Origin: Didymodactylos carnosus
Taxonomy: Eukaryota; Rotifera; Eurotatoria; Philodinida; Philodinidae
Reading direction: 5' to 3'
Assembly (NCBI GenBank): GCA_905250885.1
Contig: CAJNOQ010003105.1
Coordinates: 1-21,399 of the forward strand
Length of the DNA: 21,399 nt
Position 1 is the stretch's first letter. Every line of letters starts with the position of its first letter. Position numbers and translations under genes: made by a program. Positions 8,392 to 20,055 of this stretch are shown here, in pieces. Below the pieces are notes generated by a model, which saw only the letters and a program-made list of their open reading frames with translations, did no database searches and had not been told where the DNA came from.

Positions 8392-9641
8392 TTTTTCTTT
8401 TTATTTCTTCATTTTATTGTTTTTCTTTTTTGTGACAATGAAAAATTTCGGTTTGTATCTATTTCTTTTCAAAAACCTTCATGTAATTTCACATATCACA
8501 CATCTGAAGAGAACTAAATGAAATGTGTAATGGTCACAGACGTTCTATTCAAAATAATAATAATGCAGCTGACGACTCGTAAAAAGGAGCAATTGTTTAC
8601 AATAAGACTGAATAGTAACATAGATACCCGCTACAGACATAAACAGTCATTTAAAATGTACCATTAGATAAAATTTTATGAGATGGGAACTTCAAAATGA
8701 TGAAAAAGTTTTTATTTAACTGTTTTTATCATTCATATAGTAATGTACAGTGGAGAAAAAAAATTGTGTCAATACTCGTGTCAATCATTTGTCATCGTTG
8801 TCCATAAACAAATATATCAAATAGAAACAAAAAAAGACTTTGTGTAAGTTTTCTACACCAGAAGTGCATTCACGACATACTTGCTATCTCACACAAACAA
8901 AAGAAGTTACTAATTATAAGACAAATAAGTACCAAATTTTGAAGAGTGAAAAAAATCACACTGAAAAAAGTGATGCAGATTTGAATCAAATGAATTAGAA
9001 GAGCCTATCTAACGTGAGAGATTAAAAAAGTTCACTGATTATGAAATTATCTCTTCATATAGAGCGGTTTCTCAGCTGAAAAACTATACTATATCATCAT
9101 GTGTAAATGTCAGTGTCAACAATGAGATAGAAAAAAAAAAGTGTAAAAAATAATGAACATCTTAATGTAATGAATTTATGTCACGTACTGTTGTGATACG
9201 TCTGTAGTAAAGACAACTGAGAATTGAAAAGCTCTCTAATAATTTATTTTCCGTAGCAGGATCTTTTTGAAAAGAAAATATTCTTTATTCAGTCTTCTCC
9301 TTTTTGTTCGTCTTTCTTCTAAGAGGAGTTTTGTTTCAAAGACAATCTCAACTCGTCGTACGTGTGAGAGATAGAAACACTATTAGAATATATTTCTATT
9401 ATATGTTACTTCTCAAGTTTTAACATACATTTTTTTCCTATGAATGATAATATAAATTTGTCGGCATGTTGTAATAATATCTCACTGAATTTTTTTTTAA
9501 TAGACTAAAGCATAATGGTTTTTCCTCACTCTTATTGTAAAAATTCTACATCTTACCGAGTGCTATTTCGTTTTTCTTCTTCTCATTTTTTAGAACTTTT
9601 GTACTCCGCCTCTTGATCCTATGGAATTGTTCTTGTTTTAT

Positions 9642-9672
<31 letters not shown>

Positions 9673-11565
9673 TCCACACAGCGTACATAATCAGCATAGG
9701 AAAGGTGTACTCAACAATAAATTTATACTATTTTCTTTTTTAGTGGTGTATTATTCAAAAACAGTTATAAGTGAGTTTTTGACATTTTTCTTTTTTTTGT
9801 TTCTCAAAGCCTTTCATTCTCTGTGGGAAAATTAAAACTTAACAATTTAGTTATCTTGTCTATACATGTGTGAAAAAAAATCTTTAATACTACAATTATC
9901 ATTTAAAAATATTAAATTCTCAATACACCCGCGAATAATGTGTTGAAAAAAAATAATAAATAAAAAACGAGAACACTCGGATGAAACTTTAGAGGAAATT
10001 CTTGAAAGATCAAACGATAAGACTGAAATATGACTATTTAGTAGATTACAACATACTTTTCACTAAAAAAACGATAGATATAGAGTTGGATTGTAATTAG
10101 AAAATTTTTTTTGTAAATTAAACTACTTTGAATATAAGAAAAAGAAAGAAACATAAGACGAGCTAAGTGTGATTTGATAGAGGCGTTCAGGAAATGACAA
10201 ACTTCTTATATTAGATATAGATGAACAAATGTGGGATGAATTCTTATCTTTAAAACTCATATTCTCTTTTTCAGTAAAACAAAATAAAAAAAAATCAACT
10301 TGTTCACTTCTAAAGAATAGAGTTGCTTCTTGAATGAAAAGTGTAGTGCTCCATCTTAACATGTCTAAATTGACATGCTTTTTTTTAAGTAACGTTATTT
10401 AGATTCTGAAAGCAGGTGGCTAAAAGTAGATAGAATCTAAATCTGTGTATAACGTATAAAAATCTAACTTGATAAAATGTGGGCGTTAGAATATCATTTA
10501 CATGACTGCAAAAAACTTACGTTTTAGCATTTTTCATGCATATAGACCTATAGATTTGTCATAAAGAATATTTAAATATATTCGTAACAATTAACATTCC
10601 TATTTGTGGAGTTCAAACAGAAAAAAAAAACTAAAAATTAGTCTCTTTCTTTATATAGGAAATTTGCATGTTTCAGCGAAAGAAGAGGGATATATCATGA
10701 TTTTTTTAAATAAAAGAAGAGAAGATTGGTAATATTGATTGTAATTGATTCTCTGAAATACAAAAAAGTTATTTTGTTCTTGGTTTTATTAAACATGCAA
10801 AAAAAAAAAAACAATAAACAAACTTATTTCTTTTTCATTCTTCAAATTTTCAATGAACCAACTTCCTGTATTATTACAGATATTATTAGTTTTCTTTCTC
10901 TTCCCTTCCTCGTTTTGTTATAATAATATATATAATCTTGAACATCCCACATTGAAACAGAGTTTACTTAAAGAAGAAATATGATTAAAAACTAGAGAAG
11001 GAAATGATGACTTCTTCTGGAATGAATAAAGAGCATTAGTAAAACTTGCACGTATCTCTTGTAGTAATCCATACAAATAAATTTTGTTCTATAATAAGAG
11101 GGAGGGAAGAACGGGAAAAAAACAATGTTCGACCTGTCACCATTTGTTGATGATGTTATCACGTCAGGTTAACAATAACAACTAGAAAGAAACTTCAAAA
11201 ATGAGTAAAGAAAAAATGATTGTTTGTTGCTGATCATGACAAATGTAACGATCTTTTTTTGTCGAGTGCAACAAATAGAAAAGAAACAATAATTAGACCT
11301 TCGGGGTATATTTTACCAATGTTCACTGATAGTAAACATCTTGGCGCATGAAGTTTATTTGTTACAGTGAAAAATTCAAATTTGATTCACATGACGCTAA
11401 AATTAAAACACTAACTAGTAGTACTAATCTAGTTGGTGATAGTTTCAATGACGATGATATTGATTGAGTCATCAACGAATTCAAACTAAAGTTGATATTG
11501 ATTCAAATCAGTTTGAATTGATGATTATATTATTCGTTACGTACTATAATGGTACTGTGTTTGAA
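8392..11565. other. AT-rich gene-free region
   Basis: This upstream flank of the SK channel gene presumably includes its promoter. It is dominated by A and T runs. The frames at 10123-10362 (-) and 10726-10923 (+) have a composition expected by chance in AT-rich DNA and no recognisable motif. A 10-base perfect stem (AATTCAAACT / AGTTTGAATT) lies around 11480-11520. Nothing else was seen. Confidence 0.45.
9649..9668. repeat. poly(T) tract
   Basis: An uninterrupted run of 20 T, preceded by a further pyrimidine-rich stretch. It could be a microsatellite or the reverse-complemented poly(A) tail of an old retroposed copy. No retroposed gene is recognisable beside it. Confidence 0.8.
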
Positions 11566-11990
11566 CGTCAGCGCCAAGCAAGTTAATCAAATCTTAGTCT
11601 CTCGAATCATCCGTCCGATAGCATATTCACTACGTTGTGACGTACAATACTGTTTCTCCATTAAATCTTTGTGGTTTTTGCTTAAAGCTAGTGCTTGATT
11701 AGTGAGTGTGCATGGAGAGCTCAAGCAATTGGACGAATAGAACTCTGCATTAGGTTAGCCTTCTGTTCAGAGCTGTGGTTGCTGACTAGTGACGATAGGG
11801 ATGATCACGAAAAGCTTTGGCAGCTGCAAGGAAAATATCGTGCTGTTGCAACTAATACTTGTCGGTAGCCTATGCCCGTAACGGTAGGCACAAAGGGGAT
11901 ATTTCCCCTATTCTTCTTCCAGTTCAATCGGCAGTTACTGTCAGTACCTACGATCTGCAGTGCATACGATCGGGGAAGGGAAGAAATAAA
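11566..11990. other. GC-richer non-coding island with tandem hairpins
   Basis: Within the AT-rich desert this block is visibly richer in G+C. No long frame survives on either strand; one minus stretch (GIGYRQVLVATARYF) is short and stop-bounded. Two compact hairpins lie close together: 11868-11889 (GCCTA...TAGGC enclosing CCGTAACGG) and 11894-11909 (AGGGGA-TATT-TCCCCT, a perfect 6-bp stem). It does not resemble a tRNA, 5S or U6 gene. It may be an unrecognised structured RNA, a regulatory element or a decayed exon. Confidence 0.35.
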
Positions 11991-13590
11991 ATCTGAAATT
12001 TGAATTTGAAAATTTTTTTCTTTCTCTCTAGAATTTCAGTAAACTTTTGTTAATTTGGAAAGACAATGTGAGATATCAGGATATTAGAGGAAATAGTGCT
12101 GTGAAATACAAGATCAACATTCTTGTCGACGCTTGTGAGAAAAGAAAATTTTACTAATAATTATATAATGAAAAAATATTCTCGGAATGCGCGCAAAAAA
12201 GACTTTCTCCGTAGAAATTCCCCGCTGTGAAAAAACCAAACGAACCTACGATGATCGTATTAGCTTTGTCCGAATTTAATTTAGTCGGTTTAAGTGCCAT
12301 TGATCACAAGTGTTTACCTGTTACTACAATCATTTAAGCGTATAAAGAGATCTCAGTTGTACAGAAAGTATACAATTACGAAAGCGTGCAATTGTCACGG
12401 GAATAGTGATGCAAAAGAATTATTCATATCAAGTTGAGAACGTATAATATTTTACAAATTGACACGTGAAAAATATTGTGTGTGTATTCAAGTGTCTAAG
12501 TATTGTTATAAGTATTTTCTTTTTAATGCAATCGTATTAAAAAAAAGTTTGTATTTTTTGGATTCTGTTGTAACTACTAATATCTATAAGAAAGAATAAT
12601 ATTTCGTTTACTTTCAGCATTATATGAATCAAATTTTAATTTCTATTGGAATAAATAAATTAAATAAATAAAATTACTCATGATGAAATTATTTCATATC
12701 CACAAAATTTTTAAAGCTTTTTTTATCTATACTCATTTACTGCATATACAACCTACTGTATCATTTAACACAGGAACAAATATTAATTTTACTAACCATA
12801 TTTTTAATTTTGTTCGCAATACTGGTGAAAGTTGGAATTATATTGTCAGCTGTGTATCAACTTCAACAAAAGTAGATTTACGTTTTTATAACTGTAATAA
12901 TAAAGATGGTTATAGTTTTATGTCTTTTATCGTCTTATATCAATCATTCATATATTTAACATAGATTTTTATAAGAACAATTCTGTAATTGTTGGGAAAT
13001 GACAGCTTTGTGAGAAAAATCTTTTGTACAAAATAATGAAGACTTTTCCCATAATCTTACAGATGTATGTCATGCTCAAAATTAGAAACCACTTCAATAA
13101 CATGTTGTTGTTTGCCATTCATTGGTGATAGTCAGCGTTGTATTCTACGAAATAGAACAGAAATCAGTTCTCTCTGTTAAATACACGAAAGAAGGAAAAG
13201 TCGAGTGATACTCATGGGTTCAATAGTATAAATAACACTTATTTTAGGGCGACACCATAGTTAATATATACAAATTAGCTCAGATTAGACAATAATAACG
13301 TATTGAGTTTGCTTTTTCATACTCACCCAAGTCAAACCGAAGAAAGCTCAATACGTTAAGTGACAGCAGCAAACAATCGTACTTACTCGACTAAGACAAT
13401 AAAGGTTTTGGCGTGCAAAAATGTCAAACTATTCTATAAAAGCATCAGAGAACAGCATGATCAGTATAAAAAATGTATATTGACCTACGATAATTCATGT
13501 TTCTGATTAGTCGTATTTAAACATATATGAATTGAGTCACGATAAATATCGATAGCTTACAAAATATCGGACGTGCAATTAGTTACTAGT
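11991..13590. other. AT-rich region, no convincing gene
   Basis: A 94-codon plus frame (12680-12964) starts just after an AAAT-type run. It is rich in Phe, Ile and Asn and matches nothing I know. I regard it as probably non-coding, although a decayed exon cannot be excluded. Confidence 0.4.
13297..13357. repeat. stem-loop with 11-bp perfect stem
   Basis: AACGTATTGAG (13297-13307) and CTCAATACGTT (13347-13357) are perfect inverted copies around a 39-base loop. No gene ends nearby, so a terminator-like role is not indicated. Confidence 0.7.
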
Positions 13591-13804
13591 TGCCGTTAAA
13601 GGACTGTATATCATCCCGCAAGAGCCAAACGACAGGTTATGCATAGGTTATTAAATGTGAGTTTTTGTTACTAATCGAGTTGTGTAATTAAAATCGTTCG
13701 TATACAGGACAGAACTTGGTCTTATGTACATCATCCTGAAATTAGGCATCTATTCAATCAAATTCTTAAGTGAAAACGATTGCTATTGTCGAATGTTTTA
13801 GAAG

Positions 13805-14059
13805 CAAATGGTCGATTCTCTCTCATCATTGCATTTACTAGCAATCACACATAGAGACATCAAGCGTAAGAACTTATTATTAATTATTATACAACTAATG
13901 AAAGATAATTTACTAATCCATTATCTTGCCGATATAATTGCAAAGTTTTGGTTTCTTGCTGTGTCGGACGAGAATTTTTCGCGAAGAAAGATGAAAAAAT
14001 CACTAAAAAAAGAAAAGAAAATAAGAATTTTGTTTGATCTATTAAGATTATTATCATAG
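13805..14059 (+). pseudogene. protein kinase catalytic-loop relic
   Basis: The frame reads KQMVDSLSSLHLLAITHRDI followed by KRKNLLL. This is a good match to kinase subdomains VIA-VIB: a hydrophobic helix ending in LH, then HRDxKxxNLLL with the catalytic Asp, Lys and Asn. About 30 residues on, IAKFWFLAVSDENF sits where the metal-binding DFG is expected. The motif is lost in this frame, although TTTGGT (FG) can be read in the neighbouring frame. A TAG lies just upstream, and a fragment LFNQILK before it could be the preceding helix. The rest of the domain is absent. It looks like a decayed serine/threonine kinase; the family is unknown. Confidence 0.4.
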
Positions 14060-15357
14060 TAAAATAAGAGTAATATTAAATTACTGTCTGATTTAGAAGA
14101 TCTGGCACATTCATGTACCGATAAAAAGTTTCTTTTTACTCGTTACTAGTAGAATGACCTGTCACAATTCTAAATGCAAATTCTAAGGAAGAGAGTGTTA
14201 ATACTATTCGTTTTATTCATTTATAGAGAAAACGTTCTCTAGAATTAACACTAATCCACTTTTTTTCTCGGTATCCTTCCAAAATTTTTATCTCTTCATA
14301 ATTTTGACAAAAAGTCTTTAAAGGTCGGGGTCGATAAGAGGCAAAATCGGCTCTTTACAGATCAAACTCGTATTAACCGATCTGATGTAGTTTTTGTCAG
14401 CGGTTAATGCTAACATGTTTTTAGACCTTAAAAATCCTTTTCACTGCCTCTTGATTTTCGTAAACGAAACTTTTCTTTCATTAAATGAACTTTATTTACA
14501 CAACACATTTTCATTATTTTATCTCTATCACTTAGAGCAAGTCTCAACTATTATATACCGTTCGACAGAGAATTTCACGGGCTACAAAATGAGTTATAAC
14601 ACATTATCTTAAAAGTTTGCCTTCGTAAATGTATTGGACAGATATTTGACAGATATCTCAATTTCTTTTCCTGTAGTGGCACATAAAAATGACTATAGTT
14701 TCTTCTACAGACAGAGATTAGGCATACTTTGTATATAGAACGATGCAGAATTGAAAGGCCTACAGAATGAGGTATAACGTATCCTTGAGAAAAAATTTTG
14801 AGTATGATTTTTCTCTTCTTCATTCATTTGACAGATGTTTGAACTATGAGATAAGTAAATAGTCACTATTATATAATAATGAAAAAATGGTTAAAATTAA
14901 ATTTTTTCAACGTTTCAAAATTTCATATTCTTTATAAAAATGATGCATCATTATTTTTGCACTAATTTCAAGACATTGACAATACCGTAGATAAAACTCA
15001 TAACTCCTATTCAAATTGATATAGATCATTGATTACAGAATTTATTTAATCATATACTTTTAAAATCAAAATTCTACCATAAAATATTTAATTTAGGTAA
15101 AACATTCATATACGACAAAAATAATGTAAGAGAAAGATGGAATGTATGTTCTATAAACAGTGTATGTTGCTTGAGATACTTCTGACAAAAAAACTTAATT
15201 GTTTTATTAACATTTTTCTGATATCCTATAGAGACTTCTCAAGAGCTGTTGTTGTTTTACTTGAATATAGAACACTATTCTTGCATAATTCTAGTTTAAA
15301 AAAATATTTCTATATATCATCGTACTGATTCATTTAAAATATAACTGATGTGATCTA
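14060..15357. other. AT-rich intergenic region downstream of tyrosine hydroxylase
   Basis: No recognisable gene. The frames at 14394-14612 (+), 14575-14823 (-) and 15137-15328 (+) look compositional. An imperfect direct repeat at 14580-14606 and 14757-14783 is the only structure noted. Confidence 0.45.
14580..14783. repeat. imperfect direct repeat, about 27 bases, offset 177
   Basis: GGCTACAAAATGAGTTATAA (from 14580) recurs as GGCCTACAGAATGAGGTATA (from 14757), and the similarity extends a few bases on each side. Its origin is unknown; it may be an old tandem duplication or a small element remnant. Confidence 0.45.
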
Positions 15358-17290
15358 TTATCGATCAATTCGAAAATGTTGACCATTTGTTTGTAACCGA
15401 TTTAAGGCATTTTCTAAAACATCCATTTCCAATTTTAATACTGAACTTAAATCGTGCACAATTTTAACATCATTTAGTATTCTTAAAGATTGTGTATAGG
15501 GATCATAAACCAGTTCATATGGTCGATTCATCGATTTAGCATATTGACGAAGTTTTTCTTTAGCATTTTCAAAACTATCAGCAACAAAATAAATTGGTTG
15601 ATAATCTTCATCTAGAATGAAAATAATATTCGATATTTTCAATGACCCAGAATACTTATATATTTATCAATACCCTGATATGTTTGAACAGATGTTATTT
15701 CCGGTTCAAATGCTTTTATTTCTGGTGTACTTGACAATGCATGCTGTAGTTCACCAAATGAAGATAATAAACCGGCACCGTATGCTGAAAGAATTTAAAA
15801 ATAATATGAAAAAAACATTTTAGAACATTAACATTTGTTACCTCTTATTTGACCATTTTCACGACATAAACCAAATTCAACTGTAAACCAATATAATGTT
15901 GATAATTTGACAATATCATCATCACTAAAAATAAGTTTAACTATCTGAATTTTCATGAATATAACAATAAACACAATTTACCTAACTCCTAATGATGCTA
16001 AACCAATATCTTGTGAAAATTGTGCAAAATTTGGATCCGATAATAATGGTACATGTCCTAATAGTTCGTGTACAACATCGGGTTCAGGTGAATGCAATGG
16101 AGTTGATGGATGACGCATATACTGTGTACATTGAAATACTCGAAACGCTAAACTAGCTAAAAAATCTCGAGCTGATAATAAGCCTAATAATAAAATAAAA
16201 ATGAGAGTAATATTCAACATAATTTAGATTTGATTTACTAACCGGCACATGGTCTCAATTGAAAACCAGAACGACGTTTCATAAATCTTGATACATCTTC
16301 TAATTGTGGTATAGATGAATCGTTAAAACTACATTCTTTTTCTAGTACATCTAATACAAGACGATGTTGTTTACAAGCACATGTTGGATAAAGTTTGCTT
16401 AATTGACGATAGATAAGACTAAAAAAAAGACATGTATATTGGATTATATTAATCAATTGATCAATAAGATCTACTTTACCCCCATGTTTTAATTTCATCA
16501 ATACTATATGGTACTTTTGGTATTAAATCACCATGTTTAAAATCAAATGCTATTTGTGCGATTTGTGCACGACGTTGACGATAATCTTTATCACTAAAAC
16601 CGGGATGTCGTGAATCCATATCTGGTTGATAATTTGTTAATAAATGATGACAATTATCCAATTCCCATATAGAGGATGGAAACCAAACTTTTTTATTAGT
16701 TATTGAGGGTTTTATTTCTCTCACATGTTTAACAACAAATTTTGAATCATTTTGAAATAACATACATTTTAAATCATCCATTAATTTATCGGTACAAGAA
16801 AATTCCATTAAAACATCTAATCCTAGAAATACCACTTTAGAATGTTAACGTTTTTTTATTGAGCTGAACAAAATATTTACGAGATGTATTTAATTCTCTT
16901 ACCATCTATTTGTTGTCGATTTGGTGATGGTAATGATTTTCTTGTTTCGATATGTTGAACTTTCAAACCTTCTCGATTAAATGTATTGATTAAATTTAAA
17001 ACTGATGCACTCTTTTTATCTTTCAATGTGACAATGACTGTATAGGTACACTCTTGTTGTTGTTGTTGTTGTTGTTGTTGATGACTATCACCGGTCGAAA
17101 TTGTTGTTTGTTGCACACCACTATCACCACCCACTTCATTATCTCGATCAAATTGAGCATCGGCAATCAATGTTCGTTTACGGGAATTATAACCATATTC
17201 AATACTATAACTTTTTCGAAATTGTTTATTAGACGATGTCATACGATTATTATTGGTACAGTTTCGAAGTTCACTAACTATTGTGGACAT
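15358..17290 (-). CDS. TH: tyrosine 3-monooxygenase (tyrosine hydroxylase), seven exons
   Basis: Exons are 17290-16903, 16822-16480, 16418-16243, 16183-15982, 15924-15842, 15784-15674 and 15611-15358. All six introns (57-80 bp) are GT...AG and keep the frame, giving 518 residues. The enzyme uses tetrahydrobiopterin, O2 and Fe(II) to make L-DOPA, the rate-limiting step of dopamine synthesis in the cytosol. An N-terminal regulatory tail (1-70) is followed by nine glutamines (71-79) and an ACT domain (about 83-150). The catalytic domain runs from VWFPSS (175) and ends in a short coiled-coil tetramerisation helix. Iron ligands are His341 and His346 (HELLGH) and Glu386 (YWFTVE), with the family's exact spacing. 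[32 protein letters not shown] and [12 protein letters not shown] are tyrosine-hydroxylase-like rather than PAH- or TPH-like. Asp435 corresponds to rat Asp425, a tyrosine-specificity residue. The start ATG gives an N-terminus alignable to vertebrate TH. Confidence 0.95.
17054..17080 (-). repeat. CAA microsatellite encoding polyglutamine in tyrosine hydroxylase
   Basis: Nine uninterrupted CAA codons encode residues 71-79, between the phosphorylatable tail and the ACT domain. Such a pure repeat is expected to vary in length between alleles. Confidence 0.95.
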
Positions 17291-17328
17291 TTTTTTACAA
17301 TTAAAGTTATACTATTGTTTTGCATATA

Positions 17329-17336
17329 TATTTATA
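17329..17336 (-). promoter_or_regulatory. candidate TATA box of tyrosine hydroxylase
   Basis: TATAAATA lies about 40 bases upstream of the start codon on the minus strand. If functional, the 5' UTR would be very short. This is a motif match in AT-rich DNA, so confidence is limited. Confidence 0.35.
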
Positions 17337-19159
17337 GAGAGATACACCAACGCTCTCGGAAAAATTTTCTTTTAACATGAAACCGATTTGTCGTTCATGA
17401 ATAATGTAACATTCGTGTAAGTACCGCTGTGAAAATAAATTCTCCTTCTTCTTTTTTTCTATGTTATTGTTTAAGATAAATCTGCATTAAATTAGCACAA
17501 ATGTTCCATTTATATGAATCAACGTTCAATCATCACCATTAGTTCTATTTATATCCTCCTCGTCGTCTGCATTTTTCAAAAATTATTAGTAATGAATGCG
17601 TGCGTATGTATTTGTCAAAGGCGAAAACAACAATATTTTTAAGCCGAGATGCAGATGCAGAAAAATTTGAAAATCATGAATAATTTAAAGTGATCAAACT
17701 GAATTTAAGTGACTTTTGTACTTTTATCTAATTCTTTTCAGTTTACATAAAGTATTTTGTCATTACTAGTGATAATGAATAAGCAAACCGATCATCACCG
17801 TCTAAGATCGGTAGAATAAAATATTTTTCATTAGATAAGAAAACAGCATATCATTGCTCGGTGTATATCAATCCATTTTTAGAGGTGATAATTCAATTTT
17901 CACTTTAGTGAATGAATTTTCTCTCTGCTTTGGATTGTTATTGAGGAAAAATTTGTTCCTTTTTTTGTTCGGAAGAACCGAATGTTGAAATTTATTTATG
18001 TTTAAGGATTGTTGTTGTCTGAACTGACATTTTATATCGTAGATGATTAATATACGAGAAACAATACATTAAAAGAAAGGTCGATTAATGTTAAGGACGA
18101 ATAAATCAAACTCTTTTTGTTATTGTTCGGAAATAATATTTAAACAGTTTTTAAAAGCTTTTTGACAAATGCATACAACTCAAATAACTTTCTGTTTCCG
18201 ACTGAGAGCTTCAAAATTATTGATAGAGAATTCCAATAATATAGTTGAAATAAATTTTATTTCTCTCGTAAACAAAACGAACAGACAGTCTGTAGGCTGA
18301 TGACAAGTCTCCATTGAAAAAACACAATTTATTTAATAAAAGTTTTGAAGAAATTTAAATACAAATAATAAAATTTCTAAAATACTTCGTTCATTCCTTC
18401 AACCAATTGTGCTTTTTTAACACAACAAGAGTGTAGTTTTCATTTTTAATGAAAATTATTTATGGTTTATCATCATGAACATGACATGACAAAGACTTAG
18501 ATTTAAATACAGACTTTTGTATCCTATTTTTTCATATTTTCATCCTATATTTCAGAACAATGTAATATTCTAATTACACAAACAACAGAATATATAAACA
18601 ATGAGAACCGCATGATAATTTCCACTATGTGAATATTAATTGTTTGTGTATGTCAAATTTTCTTTTTGCTCATGTTGTTCTCTAGCATAGATACTGATAA
18701 ATCATTCTATTCAGATGATTGATACTGTTTTAGTGCTCATCTATTTCATTTATACAATTGTACAACGAGAGATTGTTAGAGAAAACAAAAGATTAGTTGA
18801 TTGATGATCATGCAGACTATACAGTCTAATTGATGAATACTGATGTGAGGTAGTATATATGTGTACGCTAGATCCTAAATATGATTTAGAAATATTGAAT
18901 AAAAGTAAAAAAATTTCCTGTTCGAGATATAATTTCTAAATATTCTTTTATAATTTGTGCGAAAAAATAAAATTTTTGAAAACTTTATATTAAGAAAAAA
19001 AGACACATTTTCTAATTATTTCGAGTCCTGAATGTGTGTGGTCGCTGTTTTATAAATCTAACAAAAACAATTTTGTAAAAATGTGAGATCAAACACTGTT
19101 TTTTGTTGATATGTGAGTCATCACAAACATTTTGAATGAAAATTCATAAAGTTCGAAAT

Positions 19160-19275
19160 CAAGTGCGAAATACTTGTAATTTTACTTGACAAGTACTTGT
19201 TAAATGAAAAATTAAGTACTACAAGTGAATTTATTTCTGAAAAAAGACAAGTACTGACTTCGTTACGTACTTATG
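19160..19275. repeat. cluster of ACAAGTACTTGT-type palindromes
   Basis: A perfect 12-base palindrome ACAAGTACTTGT sits at 19189-19200. Related pieces surround it: ATACTTGTA, TTAAGTACTACAAGTG, ACAAGTACTGAC and TACGTACTTA. No terminal repeats were found. Confidence 0.5.
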
Positions 19276-20055
19276 TCAGATACGTCAATAGAGTATAAAT
19301 TAGAATGAGAATCAAATCCATAATACCTGTAACCATTAAGCGCTTACTCGAATACTAGTGTCCTTTTAACTAACTGCACAAACTGCTTATATAAATTTCA
19401 TGTCTTATGATACAGGTGTAATATAGAATCTGTTAGAACATCGTACATTTTCTTTACTGGGAGGAAGTGTTGTACGTAACAGAAATTACCTGACTCATAC
19501 ATAAGTTTCAATATTTCTCTGTATACTGTTAACTGCGAGAAAGAATTTCGCTAAAGTTTTAATCTTGAAGAAATCTAACGAAGATATTTTGTTCCAATAC
19601 AATTGATATATTATATTCAGTATATATGAAGATGACAGATTCTGGTTCCGAAATATTTGAAACTCCTGGATCCTCTCTGTGATTCGTGAACAATTTATTC
19701 GTAAAAATCATTACAAGAAATTTGCTACCGATCTCGTACATTTTCTACTATAGAAAAGTTTTCGATATATCTTTTTCTCCTTATCTTCGTCGTACACAAT
19801 ACAATAAAAAATTTCTTACTAGGCTATAAATATATATTACTTTATAAGTGTTCGCAATCAATCACTTGGTAAAAGAAAATGGTATTTGTTCCAAGGTACA
19901 AACTGTTATTCAGTTCAAATATATATATAGTTTGTTTATTTTTTCATTAAGTCACAGTACACGATGCAGAACACACACGAAAATTACTTCTATTTCAACA
20001 CTGTTAGACAAAACAAGTCTAATGTCAAGCATAATACACTGTGGATATCTCTCTA

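Larger units (their letters stand above)
17291..20053. other. AT-rich region upstream of tyrosine hydroxylase, no gene seen
   Basis: It presumably includes the tyrosine hydroxylase promoter. The open frames at 19559-19741 and 19848-20138 carry no recognisable motif. A small cluster of AAGTACTT-type palindromes near 19160-19275 is listed separately. Confidence 0.45.

Noticed and set aside
12680..12964. 94-codon ORF in AT-rich DNA
   Set aside because: Low-complexity Phe/Ile/Asn-rich product, no family resemblance and no intron or neighbour support; kept only as a note on the gap.
15358..17290. Assignment as phenylalanine or tryptophan hydroxylase
   Set aside because: First considered from the shared catalytic core, but the N-terminal phosphosites, LDNCHHL, FQCTQY, YWFTVE and the Asp of YQDEDYQ fit tyrosine hydroxylase better.
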